From positions 186,001-250,000 of the forward strand of contig NZ_JACYHA010000004.1 of NCBI RefSeq assembly GCF_014837155.1: a stretch of 64,000 nt of DNA. Direction: 5' to 3'. This document shows positions 36,299 to 45,377 of the stretch, piece by piece (position 1 is the stretch's first letter; each line of letters begins with the position of its first letter). The position numbers and the translations under genes are program-made. This stretch comes from Litchfieldia stipae. Lineage in GTDB: Bacteria; Bacillota; Bacilli; Bacillales; Bacillaceae_L. A model generated the notes under the pieces. It was not told the DNA's origin, searched no databases, and was given only the letters and a program-made list of their open reading frames with translations.

Positions 36299-37291
36299 TT
36301 ACCAGAATTTCCACCAGCGTTTATTTTCTCTTGATGCTGCGACTTCTCGGAAGTTAGTAACTAGTTCTTGAAAGACTTCTTCTCTTTGGTGAATGGTTTC
36401 TGTGTGTTCTTTAAGTTCTTGAATAGCTTGTTTGATTTGGTCTATTTGTTTTTGTTCATTTCCTAGTGATTTTGAGAACTCATTTAGCTCATGTCTCATA
36501 TCCCCGATGGAATGGTTAACTTTAGCAAGTGTTTTCTTGTTACTAGTGGTTGTTGCCTTAATTGATTGTGTTATTTGCTTTGAAATCCCTTCGTAAGTAC
36601 GTTCTGAATCTTTCGCAAGGCTTGTTGAGATGGTTTCAAGTTGTTCGGAAGTCCCTTCTGAATACTTCGCAACCTTGGTAGAGAGGGCTTCGAATTGTTC
36701 GGAAGTGAGTTCCGAAACCTCATGAATACTCTCTGATAATTGCTCCACTTCAGCTTTTCTCTTATCATTTGACCTTTGAATTGATTTTGAAACACCTTGT
36801 ATAGTATGAAGCGAATGATTCACCAATTCATTTTTGAGCTCATCAATAATTTCGTGTTTATTTTGTGTCATCTCATACTTAATATCTTGTAATAATTCTT
36901 GTTTAAATGCTTCCATCCGAAAATTAACTGCTTCGACATCTTGCTCCTGTTGGATGGGAGTAGGGTCTCCTACTAATTGAACTTCATTGTTTGTTGGCTC
37001 TTCGGCTTCAGGTTCGAATGATTCAGAAGCTGCTTCCGAAGTTGAGTGAAGATACTTCTCGAGTAGTTTTCGTATCATACTTTTATGAACATTTTGATTG
37101 CGCATGTCTTTTATTTTTAAAAGTAATTCGATTTCTCTATCCGTATAAAATCTGGCACCTTGCTTTGTACGTGGGATGATTAGTACCCCGTTCAAATCTT
37201 TTTCCCACTGTCTAATTGTACCAGTTGGCGTATTAATTTTCTTAGAAACCTCATTAATAGAATATGCTTTTACAAATTGAGTAGAATTCAT
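36299..37291 (-). CDS. MerR-type HTH protein with long coiled coil (DUF3967-like end)
   Basis: 330 residues. The N-terminal MerR-like HTH (about 8-75) reads YSINEVSKKINTPTGTIRQWE and RFYTDREIELLLKIKD. Residues about 120-310 are almost all heptad-type helix, with two tandem units around TSEQFEALSTKVAKYSEGTS and TSEQLETISTSLAKDSERT. The C-terminus ends in KRWWKFW, as in DUF3967 proteins of Bacillus. B. subtilis RacA also joins a MerR HTH to a coiled coil but is about half the length. It may therefore be a DNA-binding structural protein rather than a small-molecule regulator (inference). It stands alone. Confidence 0.7.
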   Translation of the reverse strand: MNSTQFVKAYSINEVSKKINTPTGTIRQWEKDLNGVLIIPRTKQGARFYTDREIELLLKIKDMRNQNVHKSMIRKLLEKYLHSTSEAASESFEPEAEEPTNNEVQLVGDPTPIQQEQDVEAVNFRMEAFKQELLQDIKYEMTQNKHEIIDELKNELVNHSLHTIQGVSKSIQRSNDKRKAEVEQLSESIHEVSELTSEQFEALSTKVAKYSEGTSEQLETISTSLAKDSERTYEGISKQITQSIKATTTSNKKTLAKVNHSIGDMRHELNEFSKSLGNEQKQIDQIKQAIQELKEHTETIHQREEVFQELVTNFREVAASRENKRWWKFW

Positions 37292-37537
37292 GGCTTTACC
37301 TTCCCTTTCAGATAGTAGTTTCAGATATGATTGATACCTCTATATTCTCCGTACCTATCAGTGTTTTCCTTCTGCTTGACAAAAGCTATCAAAAGAAGTG
37401 GAAGTTCAACAAAACTCCTCATTTTATACAGCGCTTTTCGATACAAAAATTTCACTTGAAAATTCATATAGTTATGTCAATATAGTAGATATAGGTTATC
37501 AATCTATGATTTTTCGATTAATAGGAGGTTATTTCTG

Positions 37538-37909
37538 ATGAGTACTAGAAAAGGTGAAACACATTGGATTATTCCAGATGGATATATTCCACCACTTAGC
37601 TCTGGAGAACAGTTAAGCCATGAGTCTATTTGTATCCTAAATCTGAATGAGCAGGAGGCAAACCTTCATATCTCAATTTACTTTGAGGATCAGGATCCGA
37701 TTGAACGAATTCCTGTCGTTATGAAGGGAAAAAGAAGCAATCATTTGAGAACGTCTTCATTGGAGTTAAATGGTAAATCGATTCCAGTCGGTGTTCCATA
37801 TTCAATCGAAGTTGAAAGTGATCTTCCAGTTATCGTCCAATACAGCCGTTTAGACTCAACTCAGCCTGAATTGGCACTTATGTCAACAATGGGATATCCA
37901 TTAAAATAA
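37538..37909 (+). CDS. ASRT-family (sensory rhodopsin transducer-like) protein
   Basis: 123 residues; AGGAGG nine bases before the ATG. HWIIPDGYIPP, SHESICILN, ISIYFEDQDPI and VQYSRLDSTQPELALMSTMGYP match the ASRT family (Anabaena sensory rhodopsin transducer), a tetrameric all-beta protein. No rhodopsin is present here, and the non-photosensory members have been proposed to bind small molecules such as sugars. It lies next to the convergent LacI repressor of the fructan locus. A carbohydrate-binding role is inference. Confidence 0.85.
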   Translation: MSTRKGETHWIIPDGYIPPLSSGEQLSHESICILNLNEQEANLHISIYFEDQDPIERIPVVMKGKRSNHLRTSSLELNGKSIPVGVPYSIEVESDLPVIVQYSRLDSTQPELALMSTMGYPLK

Positions 37910-37961
37910 AAGGTGTTTTGTGATTGAAACTGTTGAAAGCACTATCATTTGGTAAAAAGAT

Positions 37962-37998
37962 AAAGGCACACCAGCAATTTTGCGGGTTGTGCCTTTTT
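37962..37998. terminator. Bidirectional terminator between ASRT and lacI-type genes
   Basis: AAAGGCACA pairs with TGTGCCTTT, extended by CC/GG pairs, with A-rich sequence to the left and T to the right, so it can serve both convergent genes. Confidence 0.75.
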
Positions 37999-38102
37999 GT
38001 TCTGATAAATTTAATTGTTCCCAATATGCCACCATCAAACGGAAATATAATATGTACGATGTAGATGATTAATAACAATTTAGCTGTTCCACAGTCTATT
38101 TA

Positions 38103-39146
38103 TCATCCGAAATTAATAGGAGTAGACTCACGAAATAGTGGCTTTGTAGTAATATGAGTAATCTGATACGGCTGTTTTGGGTTGCTTATTCTTGATAATA
38201 ACATCTCAGCTGCTTTTATACCCATCTCATTACTGTAGATATGTACACTTGTTAATGGCGGATCTACAATACTGGTTTCTGGTCCGTTATCAAATCCAGA
38301 GATAGCAACATTGTCAGGGACCGAGATATTCATATCTTTGAGTACCTTCATTAAGGTTACAGCAATGAAATCATTAGCACAGATAAAAACAGAAGGTAAG
38401 ATTGTCATCTTTTTCAATTGTTCCTCAATCCAATAGTGATTCGAGAAGTTGGAATCTTCTCCAATGAGACATTGTCTTGGGTCAAGGTGAATTCCTGAGA
38501 CAGTTAATGCATGATTAAAGCCCATCCATCTCTCATAAAAACTAAGACAATGATTATAATCTCCAACAAATCCAAAGCTTTGGTATCCAGTTTCAATTAG
38601 CTTTTTTGTAAGGAAATAGCTACTATGCTGATTTTCCATTAAGAGCAAATCTGCTTTAAATTCGGAAAAATATATGGTTGCATTACAGTCAATAAACACT
38701 GTAGGTATACCAAGGTTTGTAATGAGAGTACTATAATCTAGATCAAATAACTCAATACATATAATGCCGTCAACATTTGATGCGTCGAGATTTTTTGGTA
38801 AGGATAAAGAAGTTAGATTAACCTCTCTAACAATATGGAATGACAAATTATATCCATGAGAGCTTATATGTTTTTCAAGTCCACTTATTAACTTGGAACC
38901 AAAATGAGAAGAGGTGTTAGGAAGATTAGCTGTTAATAATGCGATATTCCCTGTAGTTTTTGGAAGAATCGCATGGCTATCCATAAGAGCAAATTGCTTA
39001 TATTTCAACTCAATAGCTTTTTTTAATACCTTGTTTCGTGTTTCCTCAGGTATATTGCTATTTCCGTTCAAAGCCTTTGAAGCAGTATTTCTAGAAATCC
39101 CAAGCGCATCGGCGATATCTTGTATCGTTGTCTTTTCTTTCGCCAT
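38103..39146 (-). CDS. LacI-family transcriptional regulator
   Basis: 347 residues. The N-terminal HTH reads TIQDIADALGISRNTASKALNG with the hinge region after it; the rest is a periplasmic-binding-protein-like effector domain (ICANDFIAVTLMKVLKD, AISGFDNGPETSIVDPPLTS). It is divergent from the extracellular fructanase gene, with a 468-bp gap holding a good promoter and an inverted repeat over its -10 box, so repression of that gene is likely. The effector is probably a fructose-containing sugar; this is inference from the cluster. Confidence 0.87.
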   Translation of the reverse strand: MAKEKTTIQDIADALGISRNTASKALNGNSNIPEETRNKVLKKAIELKYKQFALMDSHAILPKTTGNIALLTANLPNTSSHFGSKLISGLEKHISSHGYNLSFHIVREVNLTSLSLPKNLDASNVDGIICIELFDLDYSTLITNLGIPTVFIDCNATIYFSEFKADLLLMENQHSSYFLTKKLIETGYQSFGFVGDYNHCLSFYERWMGFNHALTVSGIHLDPRQCLIGEDSNFSNHYWIEEQLKKMTILPSVFICANDFIAVTLMKVLKDMNISVPDNVAISGFDNGPETSIVDPPLTSVHIYSNEMGIKAAEMLLSRISNPKQPYQITHITTKPLFRESTPINFG

Positions 39147-39410
39147 TTATTTATGCCACCCTTACTTAACGTATTCTTAGTAAAGCACAATCTTACTTTC
39201 TATACCAAATGTATAATAGATTGTGAAGAATAGCAATAATAAACTTACAAATGGAAAGTTTCGTTTGCAAATGTAAAATCCAATTGAGTAATTATTCATT
39301 ATGTGAATTAGAAAAGTGATTTTACTAGTAACATATAAATAAATCATGAAAGATTAGGGTTCTATTGTTTATATGGAATACGATTGGAAAGTTATTTGTA
39401 ATAATAAATG

Positions 39411-39422
39411 TTACAAATGTAA
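39411..39422. promoter_or_regulatory. Inverted repeat TTACA-N2-TGTAA upstream of fructanase promoter
   Basis: TTACAAATGTAA is a perfect 5-bp inverted repeat lying 22 bases before the -35 box. Related half sites (CTTACAAATGG, TGCAAATGTAAA) occur around 39245-39277. It could be an upstream operator. The rest of 39181-39410 is AT-rich without other structure I can name. Confidence 0.35.
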
Positions 39423-39443
39423 ACATTATTTTTTACATAGTTG

Positions 39444-39472
39444 TTGACCTTGTTTTACATTTTTGCTAAATT
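39444..39472 (+). promoter_or_regulatory. SigA-type promoter of the extracellular fructanase gene
   Basis: TTGACC, 17-bp spacer, TAAATT, close to consensus. The start of transcription would be near 39480, leaving a leader of about 135 bases. Confidence 0.65.
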
Positions 39473-39480
39473 GTAAGCAA
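39463..39480. promoter_or_regulatory. Candidate LacI-type operator over the -10 box
   Basis: TTGCTAAATTGTAAGCAA is an 18-bp sequence with perfect TTGCT/AGCAA arms and covers the -10 element and the expected start point, a classical repressor position. The regulator encoded at 38103-39146 is the obvious candidate. Confidence 0.5.
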
Positions 39481-39499
39481 GGCATGTATTTAAAGTGAA

Positions 39500-39532
39500 G
39501 CACTTTCTATTTCTAGCTGTGGTAGGAAGTGC
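39500..39532 (+). promoter_or_regulatory. Leader hairpin before fructanase gene
   Basis: GCACTTTCTA pairs with TAGGAAGTGC (one wobble) around a 13-base loop in the predicted leader. No T tract follows. Role unknown. Confidence 0.35.
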
Positions 39533-39614
39533 AGCACCCAGCGGAAAGAATCGACCTCTATGACTATGCTGATTCAAAATGTATTCTAAATTTATTTGGA
39601 AGAGAGGGCGAAAA

Positions 39615-42600
39615 ATGAAAGAAGCTTTGTTAAAATGGTCATCTTTATTCTTAGTAACAGTACTTATCGTTTCATCCACAGGTTCAATTCTAGTTCATCC
39701 GTCGAAAGTGGGAGCAAATGAATCTAACGAAGTGGTAAGTAAAGAAACAAAGGAGGGAACGGGTATATTTGAAAGCGGATACAAAGCAACTACTAATCTA
39801 TCGGGTTGGGAAGTTAAAGGAAAAGGAACATTAAAGGACACAGAACAAGGACTATTGCTTTCAGCAGAACCTAAAGAAAATGTGATGGCTATTTCAAGTG
39901 TGATATCTGAGGACTTTATCTATGAAGCTGATGTGAAAATAATAGACAAGAATGCGGATGCCACTTTACTATTTCGTTCTAATGAGGATGGTTGGGAATC
40001 ATACATGGTGCAAATTGTTCCAAATGCAGGGCTTGTTCGTCTACGAGATGCTCGTGATGAAAGTAGATTAAAAGAGGAATATCACGTTCATATAGAGGAT
40101 GGTGGAATTTATCATCTCAAAGTGAAGGTGGTAAAAGATCAAATAAAAGTTTATTGGGAGAACCAATATGCCCCAATCATTGATGTGAAAACAACTACAT
40201 ATGGGAAGGGGTTCTTAGGGCTTAATGTATGGGATGGTTCAGCCTTATTTCAAAATATTAAGGTGAGTGAGCTTTCTACTAATCTAGGAACAGTCATATA
40301 TGAAGAAGGGAGTTGGGAGCCGTCCATTAAAGGGATGAAGGGAAATGCGTTTGGTGGGACAGAAGCAAAGAAAATCTACAATCATATCTCAGAAGATTTC
40401 GTGCTAGAAGGAAATGTTTCTTTTGATCAAGAAGCAACGGAAGCATCACTAACATTTCGTACGAATGAGCAAGGGACATCTGGCTATAAAGCTACTCTTG
40501 TTAAAGAAGGGAGCACTATCAAAGCACATTTAAAGAAGGCGGATGGAACGGTTCTGAAAACGTCTAACCGTACTTATATATCCGAAGAAGATACAATACA
40601 CCATGTAGAAATTATAGCTAACGGGAACGAAATCGAACTTTATGTTGATGGGTATTCTGAAGGAGCTATAAAGGTGAGTGACTCTAGTAATCTGTCAGGA
40701 TTAGCTGGTTTTACCGTGACATCAGGCTCCGCCTATTTCCAGGATATCTATCTTATCCCACAGTCAAGTTATTACACAGAGAAATATAGACCAGATTATC
40801 ATTATACACCAGCTCGAGGTTCGGTTAGTGATCCCAATGGGTTAGTCTATTATGAAGGTGAATATCATTTGTTTCATCAAGATGGGGGCAAGTGGGCACA
40901 TGCAGTTAGTAAGGATATGGTGAATTGGAAGCGCCTTCCTATCGCGTTGCCATGGAATGACTATGGGCATGTTTGGTCTGGTTCTGCAGTTGCAGATTTG
41001 AATAACACATCAGGACTATTCACTAATTCCGGCGGAAAAGGACTTATTGCGTATTACACTTCCTTTAATCCAGATGGACCTAATGGTAACCAACGCATTG
41101 GCCTCGCCTACAGTACTGATCAAGGTCGCACTTGGAACTATTCAACTGAGCATCCAATGGTAATAGAGAATCCAGGAAAGAATGGAGATGATCCAGGAGG
41201 CTGGGATTTTCGTGATCCAAAAGTAGTGCGAGATGAGGCAAACAACCGTTGGGTGATGGTTGTATCTGGAGGAGATCATATACGCTTTTTCACATCAACA
41301 AATTTAATTGATTGGAAGCTTACTGATCGTTTTGGTTATGGAGACTATGTACGTGGCGGTGTATGGGAGTGTCCGGATCTTTTCGAACTTCAGGTAGAAG
41401 GTACTGATGAGAAAAAATGGGTACTAATGATTAGCACAGGTGCAAATCAAAAAACACAAGGATCTGATGCGGAGTATTTTATCGGAGAATTAACATCTGA
41501 GGGTAAATTCATTAATGACAATAAGGTAGGCGATGTTCTAAGAACGGATTATGGGAAGGAGTTTTATGCATCGATGTCCTTTGCTAATATGCCTGACGAC
41601 CGACGCGTAATGCTTGCTTGGATGACCAATTGGGATTACCCATTTGCGTTCCCAACAAATGGTTGGAAGGGCGTATTGACGATTCCAAGGGAAGTGGGAT
41701 TAGTGAAAACAGAGGAAGGTATTAGAATGGTACAGGCTCCAATTAAGGAACTACAGTCCATTCGTAATAGCCTCTACGATACACAAAACAAGAACGTCAA
41801 CCCAACCAACGCTTCCAACTTGTTGAAAGAAGTAACTTCAGGTGCATTTGAAATTGAAGCTGAGATAGAAATCCCTGCAACTAGTCGTACGACAGAATTT
41901 GGTTTTCAAGTTCGTGAGGGATCTACCGAAAAAACTGTTGTTGGATATAAAGTATCGGAAAATCAATTATTTGTCGATCGTTCTAAGTCGGGGGAAGCAG
42001 ACTTCTCCAGTCTTTTCTCAACTTACCATGAAGCCCCATTAACACCTAAGAATGGACGTATTAAATTGAACATCTTTGTGGATGATTCGTCCATAGAGGT
42101 TTTTGCTAATGATGGAAAAGTTGTTTTTTCTGATGTGATTTTCCCTAATCCATCAAGCCGGGGTATGAGCTTCTATACTAAGGGAGGCAATGTGAATGTT
42201 GTATCATTAAAAGTTCATTCTTTAGCTGATACATTTAACCAGAACTCCAATCAGGATACATCAATTGTAATGGATACTAATCAACGGGAGATGAATAGTG
42301 GAGATACACTAACTTTAACTGCTACTGTGGAGAATGGAAAAGGGAAAGGGCAACAGCCGATTAAATGGAAATCTAGCGATCCAAAAGTAGTTAAGGTGGA
42401 TACTTCGACTGGCTCTAAAGCGGTACTTAAAGCTGGTAGCAAAGGAGAGGCGATTATTACTAGTTCTACGCCAAATGGAAAGATTTCAGCCAGTGTGGTT
42501 GTAAAAGTATATGAAGGAGAGTTCTATACAAATCTAACTGACTGGAAATCAGATCTAGCAGCCTCCAAATGGACCTTTACTGAAAATGGAATCCGTGGCA

Positions 42601-43421
42601 CCCACACAAGTGATGCGAACTATATAGCTAAGGAAACCGCAGGAGATTTCACGTATGAAGCAGAGATGATGTTAGGCGAATCAGGTGGAGCAGGCTCCAT
42701 TCTGTTCCGTGCTAGTGAAGATGGTAGAAACGGATATTATTTCAATCTTGATCCTAATATGAAAGCATTTCGTTTATTTTATAAAGTAGATGGTAGTTTT
42801 CAGGAACGGATGGTGATTAAAAAAGTTCCAGCCTTTATTCAGCCTGGTAAAACCTATCAAGTTAAGATTGAAGCGAAGGGACCTCATATCCAAATTATTG
42901 TTGATGGTCAAAAAATCATGGACGTCCAAGATGGTACCTTTGCTGAGGGGCATTTTGGGTTAAATGTATTTGGAGGTCAAGCAACCTATCAGAATGTGCA
43001 TGTTACCAATATGTCTAAAGCGAATCTAACTGTTACAAGCTTTACGAATCTAGCGAGCGGCCAAGCTATATTTACTGCTAAGTCTCAGAATGGTGAACCA
43101 GTAACTACATCTGAAGCTGACATTGCTACTAAATGGACATTAATACCAACAGGTGATGAGCTTGGTTCTTTTTCTATACGAGCTGAGGGTACAAAAGCAC
43201 TTGATCTGGATACTGGTCAAAATAAAATCCAGTTGTACAACTACCTTGGTTATCATAACCAACGCTGGTTGATTACAAAAAATGATAATGGTACTGTGAG
43301 AATCACATCTGTTCATAATGGGAAGGCTCTTGAGGTATCGGAGGAAGGAATGCTAATGTTAAACACCTCTAGTCCACATTTAAAGAGGCAGCAGTGGATT
43401 CTTTCGTCAGATTTGAACTAA
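39615..43421 (+). CDS. Secreted multimodular GH32 fructanase (levanase/inulinase type)
   Basis: 1268 residues from ATG 39615 (GAGAGGGCG upstream). Signal peptide about 1-35. Modules: two LamG/CBM66-like sandwiches (about 48-216, 225-381), GH32 propeller and sandwich (about 391-868), bacterial Ig-like Big_2 domain (about 880-965), a third CBM66-like module (about 966-1131) and a C-terminal ricin-type trefoil (about 1155-1268). Catalytic residues: nucleophile D406 in SDPNG, the FRDP stabiliser, and acid/base E585 in WECPDLF. The usual WMNDPNG signature is changed to SVSDPNG. CBM66 of B. subtilis SacC binds levan ends, so levan or inulin is the likely substrate. Its divergent neighbour is the LacI repressor; it has its own terminator. 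Confidence 0.88.
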   Translation: MKEALLKWSSLFLVTVLIVSSTGSILVHPSKVGANESNEVVSKETKEGTGIFESGYKATTNLSGWEVKGKGTLKDTEQGLLLSAEPKENVMAISSVISEDFIYEADVKIIDKNADATLLFRSNEDGWESYMVQIVPNAGLVRLRDARDESRLKEEYHVHIEDGGIYHLKVKVVKDQIKVYWENQYAPIIDVKTTTYGKGFLGLNVWDGSALFQNIKVSELSTNLGTVIYEEGSWEPSIKGMKGNAFGGTEAKKIYNHISEDFVLEGNVSFDQEATEASLTFRTNEQGTSGYKATLVKEGSTIKAHLKKADGTVLKTSNRTYISEEDTIHHVEIIANGNEIELYVDGYSEGAIKVSDSSNLSGLAGFTVTSGSAYFQDIYLIPQSSYYTEKYRPDYHYTPARGSVSDPNGLVYYEGEYHLFHQDGGKWAHAVSKDMVNWKRLPIALPWNDYGHVWSGSAVADLNNTSGLFTNSGGKGLIAYYTSFNPDGPNGNQRIGLAYSTDQGRTWNYSTEHPMVIENPGKNGDDPGGWDFRDPKVVRDEANNRWVMVVSGGDHIRFFTSTNLIDWKLTDRFGYGDYVRGGVWECPDLFELQVEGTDEKKWVLMISTGANQKTQGSDAEYFIGELTSEGKFINDNKVGDVLRTDYGKEFYASMSFANMPDDRRVMLAWMTNWDYPFAFPTNGWKGVLTIPREVGLVKTEEGIRMVQAPIKELQSIRNSLYDTQNKNVNPTNASNLLKEVTSGAFEIEAEIEIPATSRTTEFGFQVREGSTEKTVVGYKVSENQLFVDRSKSGEADFSSLFSTYHEAPLTPKNGRIKLNIFVDDSSIEVFANDGKVVFSDVIFPNPSSRGMSFYTKGGNVNVVSLKVHSLADTFNQNSNQDTSIVMDTNQREMNSGDTLTLTATVENGKGKGQQPIKWKSSDPKVVKVDTSTGSKAVLKAGSKGEAIITSSTPNGKISASVVVKVYEGEFYTNLTDWKSDLAASKWTFTENGIRGTHTSDANYIAKETAGDFTYEAEMMLGESGGAGSILFRASEDGRNGYYFNLDPNMKAFRLFYKVDGSFQERMVIKKVPAFIQPGKTYQVKIEAKGPHIQIIVDGQKIMDVQDGTFAEGHFGLNVFGGQATYQNVHVTNMSKANLTVTSFTNLASGQAIFTAKSQNGEPVTTSEADIATKWTLIPTGDELGSFSIRAEGTKALDLDTGQNKIQLYNYLGYHNQRWLITKNDNGTVRITSVHNGKALEVSEEGMLMLNTSSPHLKRQQWILSSDLN

Positions 43422-43460
43422 AGCAAAATAAATCAGGTAGCAACCGTGCTGAAAAACGAA

Positions 43461-43493
43461 AAGAAGCTCCGCTTGAATGAGGAGCTTCTTTTT
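43461..43493 (+). terminator. Terminator after the secreted fructanase gene
   Basis: AAGAAGCTCC and GGAGCTTCTT form a perfect 10-bp stem followed by TTT. Confidence 0.9.
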
Positions 43494-43593
43494 AAGAATT
43501 TATCCCAAAGTTGTGCATGTCTAGATATAATATAATTGCGGGTTAACTTATCATTTAAGGTCCTTTAAATGTTGAAGAAAAGAGGTTAGTGGG

Positions 43594-45372
43594 TTGTTGT
43601 TTTCGTTAAGAAGTAGATTAATGTTAACATTTTTCATTTTAGTTATTGTCCCAATTATTGTGTTATCTATAGTTATTCCATATCAATCCACTGGTATGAT
43701 GGAAGATCAAATTAAGACATCGACTCTTCAGACAATGGACCAATACACTCTATATATTAATTCCATTACCACCCAAGCGGAAGAAATGGCAAAGCAGGTA
43801 CTTGTTAATCCAACAACACAGGAACTTTTAAGTTCACAAATGGGAAGTACCACAAAACTTGAAGAAAAAGTGATTATGAATAACCAGATTAAAGAATTTC
43901 TTTCGTCAATTATGGTTAATAACTCTAATGGTATTTCTATTTCTATCTTTCTAAATGATGGTACAACGACCTGGGTAAATAATCGTGAATTCGTAACAAG
44001 TAATTGGTTTAACGCCTTCTCAGACGGTGCTCAACGCTGGATGGACACACATGAAGATCTTTATGAGCCATTTGAAGGTAGAAGAGTCAATAGCTACTTA
44101 TTTCCCCTGTTTGATATCAACACATTAGAGCGAAAAGGAGTAATAAAAGTGAATTTCCCAACCTCCCTTCTAGAAGATGCTCTGAATGAAATCAAACTAG
44201 GAGAGACTGGTCGAATCTATCTATTGAATTGGGATGGTAAAAGTGTTTTAAACCAGGAAGTGTTAACGAAACAAACGGTGATTGAAAGTGGTATTCAGCA
44301 ACTTAAAGAGAAGGAAAGCGGTAGTAAAGGTGTAATAAATATAACTGATGGTGATGATGAGCATTTGGTTTTCTATCAAAGATTACATGTGAAAGATTGG
44401 GTTCTTATTGGTGAAGTACCGCAAGATGAACTATTCTCAAAGATCAATTCATTACAAAAAAACTTATTGTACATTAGTTTATTCTTATTCTTGTTAACGA
44501 TTCTTGCCTCTATTGGACTTTCTTCTAATATAGCCAGACCACTAGCTAAGCTAGCAAAGTCGATGAGATTTATTGAAAAGGGTGACTTTAGTGGAGGAAA
44601 ACAACATCTGCCATTGATAAGCTCTAATCAAAGTGAGGTAGGCTATGTGATTAAAGGGTTTAGTCATATGGTTGACCGATTGGAAAAGTTAATAAAAACC
44701 GAGTATGAGGAAAAGATTAGAAGGAAAAATGCAGAGTATAAAGCATTGCTTTTACAAATAAATCCTCATTTTTTAAATAATACGCTTGAAGTCCTAGGAG
44801 GATTAGCAGCTCAAGGTAGGAATCATGAGGTAATGGATGTGAGTGAATCACTTGGAAGAATGATGAGATATTCCCTTCAATCAAATAGTGATTTAGTGAG
44901 TTTAGAAGAGGAAATAAAATATATTCATCATTTTTGTGAAATTGTTAAACTCCGATACGAAGATAATGTCTCAATAACCATTGATGAAGACCCTTCAGTT
45001 CGAAAGATTCGTATTATTAAATTTATTTTACAGCCATTAGTTGAGAATGCAGTGAAGTATAGTTTAGAAGGAAAAGTGTACGCGAATATAAGAATAAGTG
45101 CGAAGAAATCAGACGATGTCTTATCAATTGTGGTGGAAGATAACGGAATTGGGATGTCGCCACAAGTGGTAGCGAATTTATTAGAAGAAGGAAAGACCGA
45201 TGGCTTGGTATCAACTGAAGTATTGGACAGTACAGGTAGAGGAATTGGATTTAGAAATGTCATTGGCCGTTTGAAGCTATACTACGAAGATCGGTTTTGG
45301 TATACGATTGATTCTCAGGTTGGGGAAGGGACAAAAATTACGTTATACATTAAACTGGCCGAGGGAGAGTGA
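43594..45372 (+). CDS. Sensor histidine kinase, YesM family
   Basis: 592 residues from TTG 43594 (or 43597). Membrane helix about 8-30, extracellular dCache-like sensor domain, second helix about 288-308, HAMP domain (about 310-365), then the His_kinase segment with the phospho-acceptor H392 in LLLQINPHFLNNTLE, and HATPase_c (N box PLVENAVKYS, G boxes VEDNGIGM and GRGIGFRN). It pairs with the response regulator immediately downstream. Together with the lipoprotein gene after that, it forms one transcription unit between terminators at 43461 and 48339. The signal is presumably an extracellular fructan breakdown product (inference). Confidence 0.9.
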   Translation: MLFSLRSRLMLTFFILVIVPIIVLSIVIPYQSTGMMEDQIKTSTLQTMDQYTLYINSITTQAEEMAKQVLVNPTTQELLSSQMGSTTKLEEKVIMNNQIKEFLSSIMVNNSNGISISIFLNDGTTTWVNNREFVTSNWFNAFSDGAQRWMDTHEDLYEPFEGRRVNSYLFPLFDINTLERKGVIKVNFPTSLLEDALNEIKLGETGRIYLLNWDGKSVLNQEVLTKQTVIESGIQQLKEKESGSKGVINITDGDDEHLVFYQRLHVKDWVLIGEVPQDELFSKINSLQKNLLYISLFLFLLTILASIGLSSNIARPLAKLAKSMRFIEKGDFSGGKQHLPLISSNQSEVGYVIKGFSHMVDRLEKLIKTEYEEKIRRKNAEYKALLLQINPHFLNNTLEVLGGLAAQGRNHEVMDVSESLGRMMRYSLQSNSDLVSLEEEIKYIHHFCEIVKLRYEDNVSITIDEDPSVRKIRIIKFILQPLVENAVKYSLEGKVYANIRISAKKSDDVLSIVVEDNGIGMSPQVVANLLEEGKTDGLVSTEVLDSTGRGIGFRNVIGRLKLYYEDRFWYTIDSQVGEGTKITLYIKLAEGE

Positions 45373-45377
45373 AGAAT

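Noticed and set aside
37538-37909. Light-sensing function through a rhodopsin
   Set aside because: No seven-helix retinal protein or carotenoid gene is visible in the window; the family name comes from one cyanobacterial member.
44928-45263. Antisense frame of 111 codons within the histidine kinase gene
   Set aside because: Overlaps the conserved HATPase region of the kinase; no start signals and no match to known proteins.
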